Assembly: GCF_964204645.1 (NCBI RefSeq)
Contig: NC_134027.1
Coordinates: 5,010,485-5,074,484, forward strand
Direction: 5' to 3'
Source of the DNA: Tubulanus polymorphus
Taxonomy: Eukaryota; Nemertea; Palaeonemertea; Tubulaniformes; Tubulanidae
Length of the DNA stretch: 64,000 nt
Shown: positions 11,701 through 24,557 of the stretch, one piece after another
Layout of the letters: every line of letters starts with the position of its first letter
Numbering within the stretch: the stretch's first letter is position 1
The notes under the pieces: generated by a model
The model's database searches: none
The model's input: only the letters and a program-made list of their open reading frames with translations
What the model was told of the DNA's origin: nothing
Translations under genes and position numbers: made by a program

Positions 11701-14700
11701 CTAACACTCTCCATCTTCGGACTTAATCTTATTTGCGTTAACAGATTTTTCCTCGTTTACTGATTCATCTTTCGGTACATTATTCTGCGCCACAAGCGGT
11801 TTAGTTTCGGTGGCGTTTGAAGATTTATCTACGATTTTCTTTGGAGACAGTTTTCCATTTTCATCTAGTTTATTTTGGTCTTCCCGGCGTAGTTTTTTAC
11901 AATACCAAAACACGTACAAAGGGTGCCCGAACGCCAGTACCATCACGGCGATTAGGACTAGATTCAGCTGAAAAGCAAAATATCATACAACTCTCATACA
12001 CATAACAAGTTGTGTAAAAAGGAAACTGGAAAACGAATTTAAAACAAGATAGACACAACTTAAATGACGTTTCATCTCCTATCATCGTTTACACTTACAT
12101 AAAATGGATCATTGTCTAGTGGCCCCTTAACCAGGATAAAGAGAGGAAATTGAATCAAACTAAACAATGCTGAAACTGTCATGTATGTGCCAAACAATTT
12201 GCCAAAATGCTCCAGAGGAAACCTAAAATAAAGAAAAAGTTTTGAATATTTGAATTGATTTAAATGTAATCGGTGTAGTAGTGGTGATATCAAACATCAG
12301 AGATGTCAAAGCCTTTTCTGAGGACTATACTTACACTTTAGCCATGAATGCTGAATTAGGTCCGTATAGAAAGGCTCTGTGAACCACGTGAAGAAAACAA
12401 GTAACATACTGCACCTCTATTACTGGTATACAAGCACCGATAGACAATAAAAGACCAACTATACTGTCTAGCAAGAATGACAGGAAACATGCTTCAATTT
12501 TACCTGAAAATAGTTCAACAAACCTTCCTACCATCTATGGGTACAACCTATTTATTGTACGAAAGAAATTGCTAAAACCCAAGGAAAGTAGACTCGAGAC
12601 ATAGATCTCTAAAAAATGATAATTGTTACGGAAAGTATGACACTGCTGTAATCTAGAAGTACTGGTATAGTGAACTGATACCTATTTTTTCATTTGTTTC
12701 ATTCTTCTTTCTTCTGTCCATCAGATGGCCACTTAACGGAGCAAACAGAATGCCAAAAAACTGCATCGTCTGGAAAGCTGCCGTATAATGACTAACTGAA
12801 AGTACAATACATATTGTGTTCATTTTAGTTAGATGAAGAAACCTGTCTTGTCAGAGTTAGATTATTCCTTACCCACAGCGTCTTCGTTATTAGCCAAACC
12901 AGTAATCCAAACATTGAACAATCCCAAAAAGATCCAATTCCGACAACGTTGTAATGAAATCCAGATCAAATCGCTGATAAAAAGGGGAGACCTCAGTATG
13001 TCTTTGAAGGGTACGACCGGTGGTTTTTTACCACTTTTTACGACTTCGACTTCTTTCGCTTCGTGATGATCAGGTTCCTCTTCTTCGTGGGCTTCTTCTA
13101 GGGCCAGTAAATCTCTTTGCATTCGGTCAACTTCACCTTGATCGACAAAGTGGTACAATGACGATCGGCGACGTTGTAGACCTGGTTTACTTCCTCGCAT
13201 TGACGTTTGGCTGCTGCCTTGTCGGGTAAGCGGTCTACTACCATGACGGTTCAAACTTCTTCTGCTACCATGTAAACTGCTAGCACTGGTCACTCGATTA
13301 GCGGGAATTACTTCACTTTTCACTCTCATCACTGGAGCATCTGGTAGGCTTTGGATACTTGTAGCTGCTGTAAGGTCTTGGTCACCGATATTGTGCAACT
13401 CAGGATTGCTTTTAACCCCAGGTTCCCTGTTACTGGCAACACTTTGCATACTTGCGTCCAGTCCATTTTCACGTCTATCAGTTGCAGGAACCGTTTTTTT
13501 CATCGCAATCTCCTCGTCACCATCGGCGAATACATCGTCATCCTCCTCTTCACCTGGCGGAATCTTGCCTCTTTCACCACATAGTCGAGACAATATACGC
13601 AACGTTCGTGTTCTATAGTGCAAAGGGGCGGGTGTTGGAATTTTGAACCTTGGCAGGAATAGAAACGTACTTGGTATAACCATCAGCGAGAACAATAGGG
13701 CCATGCAGACGTAGGCCGATTTGAGAGAAACCCCTGAATGATAGGCGACCTGAAATGTGGAAAATGGAACGTTTTATTTTCCATTTTATCCGCTTGTATT
13801 ATCATGTAATGCCTTAAAAATTCTTTCATACCAAATATACCTTTAATAAAACCAGTATACAAGCACTCGCATCAAAACATCCATGGTAGAAAGCTAATAT
13901 GGTAGACGATACGTTCGGTAACAAGCCACCCAGACCGAGATTTGATAACATGACGAAAAATCCAGTCGCTTCCATGACTGTAATTGTGGGATACAAAATA
14001 ACGGCGACATCTGCAAAATGTATTGAAATATCTCACCTTAGCAATAAAACACAAGTATCATACAATGAGATCTGACTCACGACAAAAATGCGTCTAAATT
14101 TTGGAGAATATTTGATCGATTATAAAATATGAATAGTGCAAGTCTTTAAAAGGAAGTTGGTCCGGGAATTCAAAATGATCACTTGTTCTTTCTCTATATT
14201 TTGTGCCGTTAACGAAGCCCGCAACTAATTATATTATGACTGTATCACCCAGATGTATGTCACAGCAGTTGATTAGGTAAAGCGGAAGTAATTGGTAGTT
14301 GACGATGCGATGAAGCTTGTAATCGGAAATCGAAACATATGGATGTATCAGGGCGTACATAAGTAGTTCTTGAGATGAAAAATTATGCATTTGAAAATTG
14401 ATTGCCAGTAAAATTCGTTTAAAAGTAACGAGACACCTGAACTTGAGCTAAACATTGTATTCAAACAATTCCAGACGCATATATAGGTGAACCCATTTGT
14501 ATACAGATATTTGTTAAGCTGCTCACTACAGGTATTTTGTCATTGAACTCGTATTTTAGCTCGTAGAGGGCATTTTGTTATTCGTTATATCCTTCACAAT
14601 ATTCCACTAACGCAACTCGTTTTTCTCATGTCTATATCACGTAGCTGCATAGCTAGCGTGTAAGAAATATTGTCAGAATATCCAGTGAGTAAAATCGAAT

Positions 14701-16545
14701 TTGAAAAACGCAACCTCATCATTTGATATTTGAAATGTTTTTCATTTCATTCAAGGCATCGCGACCATACTAGAACTTACATTTTATTACTAGGGAGTTT
14801 CGAGCGCTTAAAGCCATATCACATCGACTTATTGGATATCAATACATATATTACACAAATGAAATGTATATTTTCAAAGATTTTCTATCATTCAGCAGAG
14901 AATCAATCATATTTTTTTTCGTCAAATTAAAAATAGTAATTTCTAAAACTCATTGTAATTGTATGATTAATCGGTGTATGCGACAGCAACATTATGCAGC
15001 TTGGTATTCCATGCACTAGCGCAAATGAACCCATGTTGATTTATCTATCGAATGCTGCTGGTGAACAATACGAAATCCATTAATGTGAAGTACTGCGAAT
15101 TGATTTTGTCAGTCGAAGAAAAAATTTTTGCTATAAGATTTCAGCATTGGCTGCCGTATTTACGACACTTTTAGTACAAATAATATATGCAACATCAATA
15201 TGATTGTAATTTGAGAGTGTGAAATGCGAATAAATACAAAAATAAGCCACAGTAATTGCCTTTTCTTTTCAGCGCTGAGTAACAGCTTTTGCTATGAGTT
15301 ATATAATTGTATGTACACATGTATGGGTAAATCGATTGTCGTCACACAATGTGAAAATCCTTCAACACGATTGACAAAACAAGTCTCGCAATGGCGAATG
15401 TTCTCCCGAGAAATTACTGATCAAGATGACTACATCTAAAGGCAAACGCAATGTTCATTTGATGAAGTTATATTACCCTTCAGCTGAATTATGCGGTTGA
15501 GATGTGTCGAGTACAACTGTTGTTTATGCAAGGGATGATATTTTAGACGGAATGAAATATCGATAAGACTTACTGACGGGATTGACGATAGCTTTTATAG
15601 TTGAGATAATTAGAAGATACAGACAATTTATGAATACATCGGTAGTTTGGACGGCTGTTTCCCGTTTGGTAAACATCTACTCAGATTAATAAGTTAGGTG
15701 TGGTAATCGTAGGTTCGATTTTATTAATGAAAACGCGACCACATTATATCATACTCTCCATTATTGCAAGCAAGGTGTTTTTTCTCTAAACCGTTGTGAG
15801 TCTGACCATAATGATTTATATATTTGTCACATACATACCGGGGTGCGAGAAAGCTAGCATTAGATATGAGCCAATACAACCAACCCTGGAAAAACAAATC
15901 GAACAGGTTTGATACAGATTGAATTGGTCTGTCGTTGAAATAGGTTCAGAATGAGCTTTTACAAAGATCTATTATTCAAAACAAGTCAAGATCCTGGAAT
16001 AAATCACAATGAACTACAGTACTGAAAAGTAAAGCAAAGAATTACATTTTGCAATGTCGCGAGAAAGATACTTACATACAGATCAACCGACATATCAGAG
16101 TGCCCGCTTTATCGAATAAGATTCCATTTAAAACTAATGTAGCTCCAGTGAAGACTGTGGCAATGGTGAAAATCTGCTGGAACACAAAGTCCTGCTCTTT
16201 ACAATTCATTTTCACAGTCGTTCCGTTGATCACTTTAGACACGATTGCTGGACCACCACCTCCCCCGAGCCGTGCTGGAGGGAGTGGTGGTGGGGCCCCG
16301 GTCGGGGAACCTGGAGGTAATGTCGGAGCTACTGTCGAAGAGGTTTCGGTTGTGAAATCCGCGTATGAATGCGTGTCATTATTAACGATGACACATAAAT
16401 CCTGATAATAACCCTCTGCTTTCAAAATATATACTAATGATGGCCATCCGTACACCTGTCCACCAAAAAGAAAGATTTCCAATGCTGCCCAAGCTATGAT
16501 GAAAACGTGTATAGGGTCTACCCTTCTTCCTTGATTTGCCGGCAT
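11701..16545 (-). CDS. SLC43A3: SLC43A3-like equilibrative nucleobase transporter, copy A (expanded central loop)
   Basis: MFS transporter of the SLC43 family. The vertebrate relative SLC43A3/ENBT1 moves purine nucleobases across the plasma membrane. Exons: 16545-16076, 15885-15839, 14010-13841, 13749-12873, 12795-12682, 12503-12335, 12222-12099 and 11967-11701, giving 2238 nt and about 745 aa. Family marks are VYGWPSLVYILKAEGYYQDL near the N-terminus, FLYGPNSAFMAKV, the SLC43A3-type EHFGKLFG, and the GHPLYVFWYC terminal helix followed by a Lys/Glu-rich tail. Oddities: the first extracellular loop has a Pro/Gly low-complexity run (GAPPPLPPARLGGGGG). Exon 4 encodes a central cytoplasmic loop of about 190 residues, acidic (GEEEDDD) and then Ser/Arg-rich (RRSLNRHGSR, LQRRRSSLYHF) with several possible basophilic phosphorylation sites. 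SLC43 proteins usually have about 500-570 aa. Confidence 0.92.
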
Positions 16546-19500
16546 GTTGATATGATGTATTTTTTCTAGTTATGTGAGAGATGTCTGAAACTAATAAAAA
16601 TTCCATCGTTAAGAAATTGAAACTCTATAGGTAGAGTATATTTCTTAGGGATTATTAGATTGAATCACAATCAGTGACGGTTTTGGTATACATTTACTCG
16701 GAAAGCTATAGCTAACGTACTAAAGATACACGACTGGGGACTGAGATGAATTATTCATCGTGCACACGAGAAATCTAGAAAGTGAGGTTTGCCATATCAT
16801 TAGTGGACTATTCAATCACGAGTGACACCAAAGACGGTTCATTTCACTATTTTCCTAATATACAGAAATAGCAACACTAATAGTATCAATGTATACGGCT
16901 AATACTCTGAATGACAATTCAAAAAAAACTGTAGAATCTGCCGGAGTAGTTCATCACGTATTCGGAATCTCCATGGTGATATAACCAAAGATTTATGATT
17001 CTCCTCTCAGTGACACACTTTGCAGAGAAGTAAAAGACAATGGGAATCCCTATATAGCCTTTAGGAAATCATGGTAGATGTCTTATTAGGTTTGCTGAAC
17101 CATGAACCACAAGAAAAGACTTATTTTTTGTCAACAACGCATTTAAACTGACACACGTGCTTGGTAAATTGATAAACTGGTCTACCTACTTATCACCAAG
17201 GAGAATGTTTGTTTTTTGTGACTCCGAGCAATGATAAACATTTATTGCTAACTGTGACAACCAATTAGTGCTAATCTCGTAGCATTATTTGATAGCTCTG
17301 GCCAGTCCAGAATCAGTAATGAAGTGACGATCAACGTGATTTACAAACCATAGACACAGAGCTATATACTTAAGTCATTCTTAACAGTTCGACGTTATTA
17401 TCGTGGTTTGGAAGATATCATTATGCACTTGCACATGTAATGGCTTCCTAGTTCTAGCAGTTTCAACAAAAAAAAACCCGATGTCTTAATCAATGTCAAT
17501 GGTCGTAGATTAGGGATGATTGCAATTTCTCCAAATGAAATATGATGATAATGATATATCTATTTATGAAGTATTTCCCAATAAAGGGTAGAGATAGGTA
17601 AACAATACTGTAAAATAAGGCAACGGGAACCGGGGGAGTCAAGCATAGGTCTCGCATTCCTGCAGCTATGGTGGCTGTTTCGTCGATAAGTTATCTGCAG
17701 CACACACTTTTTCAAGATGAGTAAACACGTTGAAAATCTGGTGAAATTCGTGTAAAGAAGAATCGCTCATCAATCAAACAATAGTCAACAGTAATTAAGA
17801 GATTGGTTATGCGTAGGTCGTGATGCCTTCGATTGCCATAACAAAATGAGTCGTGTAACCTTACAATTCACATCACGGAAAAATGAAAATAGCTGCCGAA
17901 ATGCATCGTGTTCTATTTCTTATAGAAATCGGGCTCGTAACGTAGTAAAGGTAATCTCGACATTGTCGAATTCAAATGAGCCAAAAAAGGCAATCGAACT
18001 ATATCGACATTTTACTCGCCCTTTTTTCAAGGAAACATGCCATAAGAGATGACCGCTCTCGTGTCGAACGTCGCAACAGTCATAAGATCATTCATTTTCA
18101 TGTACATGTACATTTCATTTTCACGTTCATGTACATGTTACTTACTTAAATGCTACATCTAAAACAGAAGGCTTATGGTATCTTCTTCCAGAGTGGTTGA
18201 ATTCATTAACAATCACAGGTTTTTCCTTCGTCAATAGATCCCTATGAAGTTAATTGCTCCCTAAAGGGCTATAAGACGGACACGATCTTGGTTAACTGTG
18301 GCTGCCAGACAGCTGAAGTGTCTTTCGCTGTCGATTCGATAACAACCCAACATCCACAGGGTAATAACATGAACACGATGACGTTCCAGGAAAAGGGTTC
18401 CTGATGCCCTTGGTGAAACGTTAACACTTGAATAGGCTAAGGTTAGTATATAGTTGAAAAAAACGTCTGGTTCTGAAAATGAAACGGATTACGGTTGTAA
18501 GTCAAACAACAGTTAGGAAACATTTCTCTTGTTTGAATGTCAAATTCATAACGCAGGGTTTACAGTAAAACATTTCGTACACAAAAGATTGCCTTCTTGA
18601 AGAACCTCATAAATCATGTTCAAGAAAGAAAAACACCTTTCAAACGTAGAAAGTTGAGATATCCAAGACGGAGTAACCTTTACAGAATCTCGACATGCAT
18701 CCTTGAGAAGTATTTTTAACTTGCAACCGCGGCAGTGATTGCGGTATTGCACGTTCACAATTTTACGTACGTGGGTTTGAATGAATTGTTTTTCGTTGCA
18801 ATTGCTTTCAAACAGTTGTTAGTCGAACAATGATTTAAAGTTAAATAACAATCTTATTCAAAGCTAATAGGTAAATAGTCTCATTGACCACACTTTCCAT
18901 AATCTTCTCTATGTGGTGTCTGTTAAGGTAATCATCGAATTTTGGTTAGTTCGATGAATTTCATTTTCCCACGGTTCCACTGTGTTATGTATAGATATTT
19001 CTGCGAGACAAAATTTCACACACACTGATATACTCTCAGCAATCGAGAGTCCTTGGGCAACACGGCGTCAACTGTGAGGAACATTCGTGTTAGCTCATAA
19101 GTTTTGTAAAAGAAATGTGGGAGACATTGCAGATGATCAATCTGTTGACTTAACATGCCAAGGCAGAAGAAAATATTTTTAATATAGTGAATTAATCAAA
19201 CCAGAACGTCGCCGGAAAACCTTCCGACTTTTACAACAGTCATTTCCTTAAAGCGACGTTATGGAATCATCGTTATCCTATACAATCCACAACAGATGCT
19301 CTAATTTCCTTCACGTGAACTAATGGCATCGTTAATATTATTAAACTGATGTGACACGCACGAGATGTAGAGACATCCGCGAGAGTTTCGTGACATATTT
19401 TTACAAAAAGGTCAAGAGCTCAAGTTTGTACGCTGGATCACTAACGAGATGTAAGATGCAACAGTTAATATTGACTTCATGTGCCTTTTCTTACGCTAAG

Positions 19501-22500
19501 AAACCTAACGAATGCGAACCGGATAGATCGCCAGTAACTATAGTCTAGGACTTAGCGTTCATCAACGGAAAATTCCGTAAAACATTTATCATTTGTAGTA
19601 ATCGATCATACTGTTAAAAACATTGACTAACTTACTCGCTTAAGAAAGAAATCAGTTAACAAAACTCTTTTATATATGAAATAATGCTTTTTCAGATGTA
19701 TCCGTCTTTGAAACCATTCGTCATCTTTGCTAATCTATAATTAATTTTGAATACGTCCCTTGAATACAGACAGTATTTCCCCGTTTCTCGTCGAGTATGA
19801 CAAAATACCAGAAAACACGGAGGCCACGATGATTGATAAGGAAGAGTGTGCGCACAAAGATTATATATTATTATATTATATATCACTACATCATTGCGTT
19901 ACTTCCTCACGGACTCTGATTCTGAGCAATTTCACGACTATAATCTCATACAAATATATACATATACATTTGTATATACGGTCATATTTGCCGTATGGGT
20001 CCTATACCTTCTACATTTGCAGTGCTTAAAATTGGATGATCGCAAGTGATATTGACTTAATGTAGCCAACTCTGCGGTACCGACCATTAGTCTGCAATTT
20101 AACAAGACATCAATCACCCAAATAAAAATCATGGGTATTTAGCGTCCCACGACTCCCGCCACATGTCACCAATGTATATATAAGCAGGCAGCGTAGCCTT
20201 TATGAGGTAGAATATTCTCGAGGTAGAATTTGCCGGAGAAATTCTAAGGGAAAGAAAGAATCATCGAATATTCATTAAAACAGTACAACGCGGAATCCAT
20301 GGCATCATTCCCAGTTTTTTCACGATGCTCCATAGCTGATCACGCCAGCGAACGAAGGCTGGTTTTCGTAGATAGAAAAAAACTACCGTCATATATTTAA
20401 AAGAAAGTGATTATCATTATTATAAAACAACCTGTCAGATCAACAGAATATAAATAGTACATTGCAGATGAAATGATTTGTGCGTATAATTTATGCAGGC
20501 CGACCCTTTGTTGACGTATATCATCATAACAACTGGATATACATGTAGTAAACGAGTGAATATTCTAATAAAAATACAACTCGCGCAAATGAATGGAAAG
20601 CGATGTTAGAAATGTGATGCGTTTTTCTTCACAAGTTTATCGTAAAATATAGTAGCTAGGAAACTAAACACCGCGGTACACCGTTAGGTTGAACGTTCAT
20701 TCATCATATGAATTATACCGACGTACGTGTACCAGACCAGAGACCATATTATTATAATTTTTCTTATACATCGTATGTATATATGATATTGCTGGATGCA
20801 ATAACTAATAAGATCCAATAAAATTTTGACTCTTATTTCAGAATTGTGAACGCTTCAGGACGACGATTCCCTTTCTGCTCAAACAAAAATGCCAGAAATT
20901 ATGAAATTCCACTCACCTTTTATTTTCTTACAACTTTTCTACGCAAAATGCATTGAGAAAATAGCATTTACGAAACCCTTACACACGTTGGGTTGATAGT
21001 CAGTGTGAATTAGAAATCATTTCAGTATTTAAAGGGAAATTGAATGTAGTATGTGACGATTTGCACGCGTTTATTTATTTTGTTTGTTCCACACTAATGT
21101 TTTTTAGAAGCAGGATGTGGCAACGGATTTCCATTGCGAGATGATTCTATTGATTAAGGATAAAAGAATGCTATATGTACATTTACAAACAACCACAGAC
21201 TAAACCAATGTCATTCAATGTCATATCGGATCCGAAGATGTAGCCAACAATCTCGCTAACACTTAGGTAGATTGATTCAATCGATGGAACGTTTTGATTG
21301 TTGATGATGGAACCATTTTTGCTTTACTTCAATATCATTTCCTTGAATGAAATTTGGTTGTTTAAATTGCGGTATACCCACAAGGAACACGTACAAAATT
21401 TAGAAGCATTTAGTGGGCATAACATTTCCACTTAGCGATCATTTCCCAGAGCTGGTGTAGTGATTGATACTCGGACTTCATGATTTATCGACGATCATTA
21501 TCGTCTCGATGATCATACGTATACTATTATATATAAAGACGGAAAAAAACTCATATATATGTACAATCGAAATGTCTGCAAGTAGCATTATGCATAGGAA
21601 ATTGAGATTATTATCTATAGCTCAACTATACCTTTAGCAAAACAATTATCAACATCAATCCGTTGTCATTTGAAAAAAAATCCATGTTAACCTTTCGTGG
21701 AAGGCGCGCATACTTTCATCTGCTATAGGATTTAGTATATGCGATCGTATAAAATATAAACCAGATCACCTATAATGACAGGTAGTAAACGACATATTTC
21801 AATTAAACCCGGTTCCTTCAATAATGAAGGTTGAAAGCCGCACTGACTTGAGCTTGATAGCATAAAATATAACACATAGACCGACCGCCATGGCAGTTAT
21901 CGGGAAAGAAATCCATTGATTTTTCAGGAATATGCTCGCTCGCATGCAGTAGCTGGTATTACAGCATTCCCGTATCAATTTGAAGCTACTCCGTTATTGA
22001 TGGTTATATTTTACATTTAGAAATCTCATCTTCGTGTAAATACTACCAGCCAGTCATATATATATATACACGTACTACAATTACAACAACACGACCACAA
22101 CCTTAATTGACAGAATGCATTTTTTATGATTGGAAGGTTATCCCAAAAACAAGTCAATGATGATTCGTACAAGAACATCGTCATGATTATTTACTTTCGT
22201 ATCATTAATCTAATACTAAAAAAATCACTTTCCTTGTACCAAATCAAATACAATTGCAGATTACAATAGCATTATTTGAAACATTATACATATACATTAA
22301 CACAGTTTAACAGTCAATATTTTTCCGATAGATTCTTAAAAATCATATAATTTTTTTTCACTACAAAATGTTTACCTATCGAATCCTATTTAGATCCATG
22401 TAAGGACTATTGCAAAATCCAGCACGATAAAAGACGAGTTGCCGGTTTCTTTACGTATCTATCAAGGTCATATCAGGTACACGAAGATGGCAGCACCCGC

Positions 22501-22900
22501 TCTGTGAGTTGCGTGCGGCATTTCATTCTCAGTGATAATTAACGCCGCTAAATAATAAAAACTATGAGAGTTTATTAATTTCTTCATCTTTATCTTAGTT
22601 TCTATATTTTACCGTTACCATTACGTGATTGTGAACTATTATAACATTTTGTTGACGATAAATAGATACATTTCTTATATCTTTAAGTGAGACAAGATAA
22701 ACGTGACGGATCTATTTGTCCAAATATTTGGTTATGAAAATAAGCATAAGTAATTAAATTTTCGGTGCATCGAATACGTGTAGGAACAGTCATAACTGAG
22801 GCGAAATAAGCCAATTATTCCGTCATTCGTCGACAAACATCTGGAGACTGCCCACTTGTTTATGACAACGATGAACGTTTGATTTAAATCAATTCAGTAT
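16546..22900. other. Intergenic gap upstream of SLC43A3 copy A
   Basis: 6.4 kb, AT-rich, carrying the promoter side of SLC43A3 copy A. No exon with recognisable protein content was found on either strand. A TATA-like string (TATATATAA, 20175-20183) occurs with no convincing ORF downstream. The open frames here are 60-90 codons with no family signature. Confidence 0.45.
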
Positions 22901-22901
22901 C

Positions 22902-22910
22902 TATAAAAGG
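22902..22910 (+). promoter_or_regulatory. TATA box of the antistasin-like gene
   Basis: TATAAAAGG lies about 30 bp before a plausible start site near 22932. A short 5'UTR exon would end at 22977 (CGAAG|GTATGA), and the next exon would begin at 23088, after TCGTAG. This gives a simple TATA-driven promoter for the secreted protein gene just downstream. Confidence 0.7.
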
Positions 22911-23111
22911 ATAGTTCTATCAGCGTACAATACGTTCTGACGATCAGTCAGCTCATATATCCAGCAGACGTACGAAGGTATGAAAATGTCGTTAAGCAAA
23001 ATAATATTTTGTTTTCTCGAGTCCTGAATTTATACGGAATACATTCATATGTATCATACGTTAATTATACTATTATTTCTATCGTAGGCACATAACCAAA
23101 AAAATATCAGG

Positions 23112-23898
23112 ATGAAGGTCGAATTTAGGGTCGCAGTGGTGTTACTGTTGCTGTGTTTTGTCATCGCTGATGTAGAAGCGAAGCGCCATGGCCGCGCTAA
23201 AAAATCAAAATCAAAGAAAAAAAACAAAAACGAAGTAGTTGAGATACCGGAACCGGAACTAGAGCCGCAAATTGTTTGCATGCAATGGGATTGCGGTTTC
23301 GGTTGTCCAGCTGGCTTTCCAGTCGATCCAGCCACAAAATGTCAAACTAGTTGCGACTGTGAAAATCCAGGTAACGGTTTAACCATTAACCATTAATATT
23401 TCAGTTATCTCATAATAAACACCTGGCGTGGCGACACTTTCTTGACTGAAGGTCTCTGGTCTCTCCCCAGGGAAAAACATCGAACCCGTTAATAATGTCC
23501 TTCATGGCGGTCAGTGGGTTGGGGTACATGTATTAAATATTAGTATTCGATGGGTTTTTTCTTTCAAATGATCACTCAAAGTTTTTTCCAGGACCAGACA
23601 CTCGTCCAATGATTGTTTGCGTTATTCCTGATTGCGGTTTCGGTTGTCCAGCTGGCTTTCCAGTCGATCCAGTCACAAATTGTCAAACTAGTTGCGATTG
23701 TCCAAGCTCAAGTAAGTAAATCTAACATTTTACTCATCCATGTAAAATAAAGTATAATGAAATCTGTTCATTAACACTGCTAGCCGAGGCTAATATAATT
23801 TATATTTTGTAGCACATACTTTGGTATGTCCAGCAGTGCAATGTTCTTCTCATTGTGCAATGATGAATCAGTGCGTGACAGTATGCCGATGTACATAG
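23112..23898 (+). CDS. Secreted antistasin-like cysteine-rich protein with duplicated repeat exons
   Basis: Coding exons are 23112-23370, 23592-23711 and 23813-23898 (465 nt, 154 aa), with phases closing. A signal peptide (FRVAVVLLLLCFVIADVEA) is followed by a Lys-rich stretch (KKSKSKKKNKN). Then come two repeats with spacing C-x4-C-x3-C-x11-C-x3-C-x-C, each containing DCGFGCPAGFPVDP and CQTSCDC, and a shorter third unit, LVCPAVQCSSHC...CVTVCRC. This six-cysteine pattern with 'GF..D' fits antistasin-like domains, which in leeches and other invertebrates inhibit serine proteases. Inhibition here is inferred from the fold only. A poly(A) signal sits at 24047, and the short sequence after the stop may include a 3'UTR intron (donor near 23903). 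The gene lies between the two SLC43A3 copies on the opposite strand. Confidence 0.85.
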
Positions 23899-24046
23899 AC
23901 AAAGGTATATGCGTACTTGCATCTCATTTACTTTGGATGGAATGCTTTAGTCCGGTTCATTTCAGAATATATGTTTCTATCTTTTCAGATTCTTGTAATT
24001 CTAATAATGTAGATTTGCTCCATAAATCACATCTCACTCAAGCTGG

Positions 24047-24052
24047 AATAAA
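24047..24052 (+). terminator. Poly(A) signal AATAAA of the antistasin-like gene
   Basis: AATAAA lies 149 nt after the stop codon at 23898, in the orientation of the gene. Confidence 0.6.
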
Positions 24053-24557
24053 GTAGTTGTCTAGATGCAACATGATACATTGAAAATCATTGTTAGTTTA
24101 AAAATTAGAGATTTATTTTTATTGTCAAGTTAACAACGTTATCAACATTAACATCTTATGGAGATAATTGGTTATTCAATGATTACATCAGCATGTATAA
24201 AAATTTCCCTAGAACATTACTTCATGCCTAATGAACCGCTTATTATCGACTCAATCAGAAATCTACTCAATTAACTTGTTCTTCCTTGTATGCCCCCTAG
24301 ATTGAGCCGTTTTATTTAGGCCCGACCATGGTCCCTAGAGAGAGAGAGTCCAAAATGCTGTGTCCTATGATTTCAATTTTTGATAAAAAAATTCGTAAGT
24401 GAGTGGGTTTTACTAATTGCTTCACTTCCAGAGCATCCACAACTACGGTAAAATGTCCATAGAGCTGACAAAGATGTACAATGACAATAAGAACTGCATA
24501 ACAAGAACAACAACAATAATAAAATGACAATAACTACTGCAAGTTGTAACAGTAACT

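Noticed and set aside
20175-20210. TATATATAAG followed by TGAGGTAG, suggesting a let-7 type microRNA gene
   Set aside because: Only the 8-nt seed matches; the rest of let-7 is absent and no paired arm was seen.
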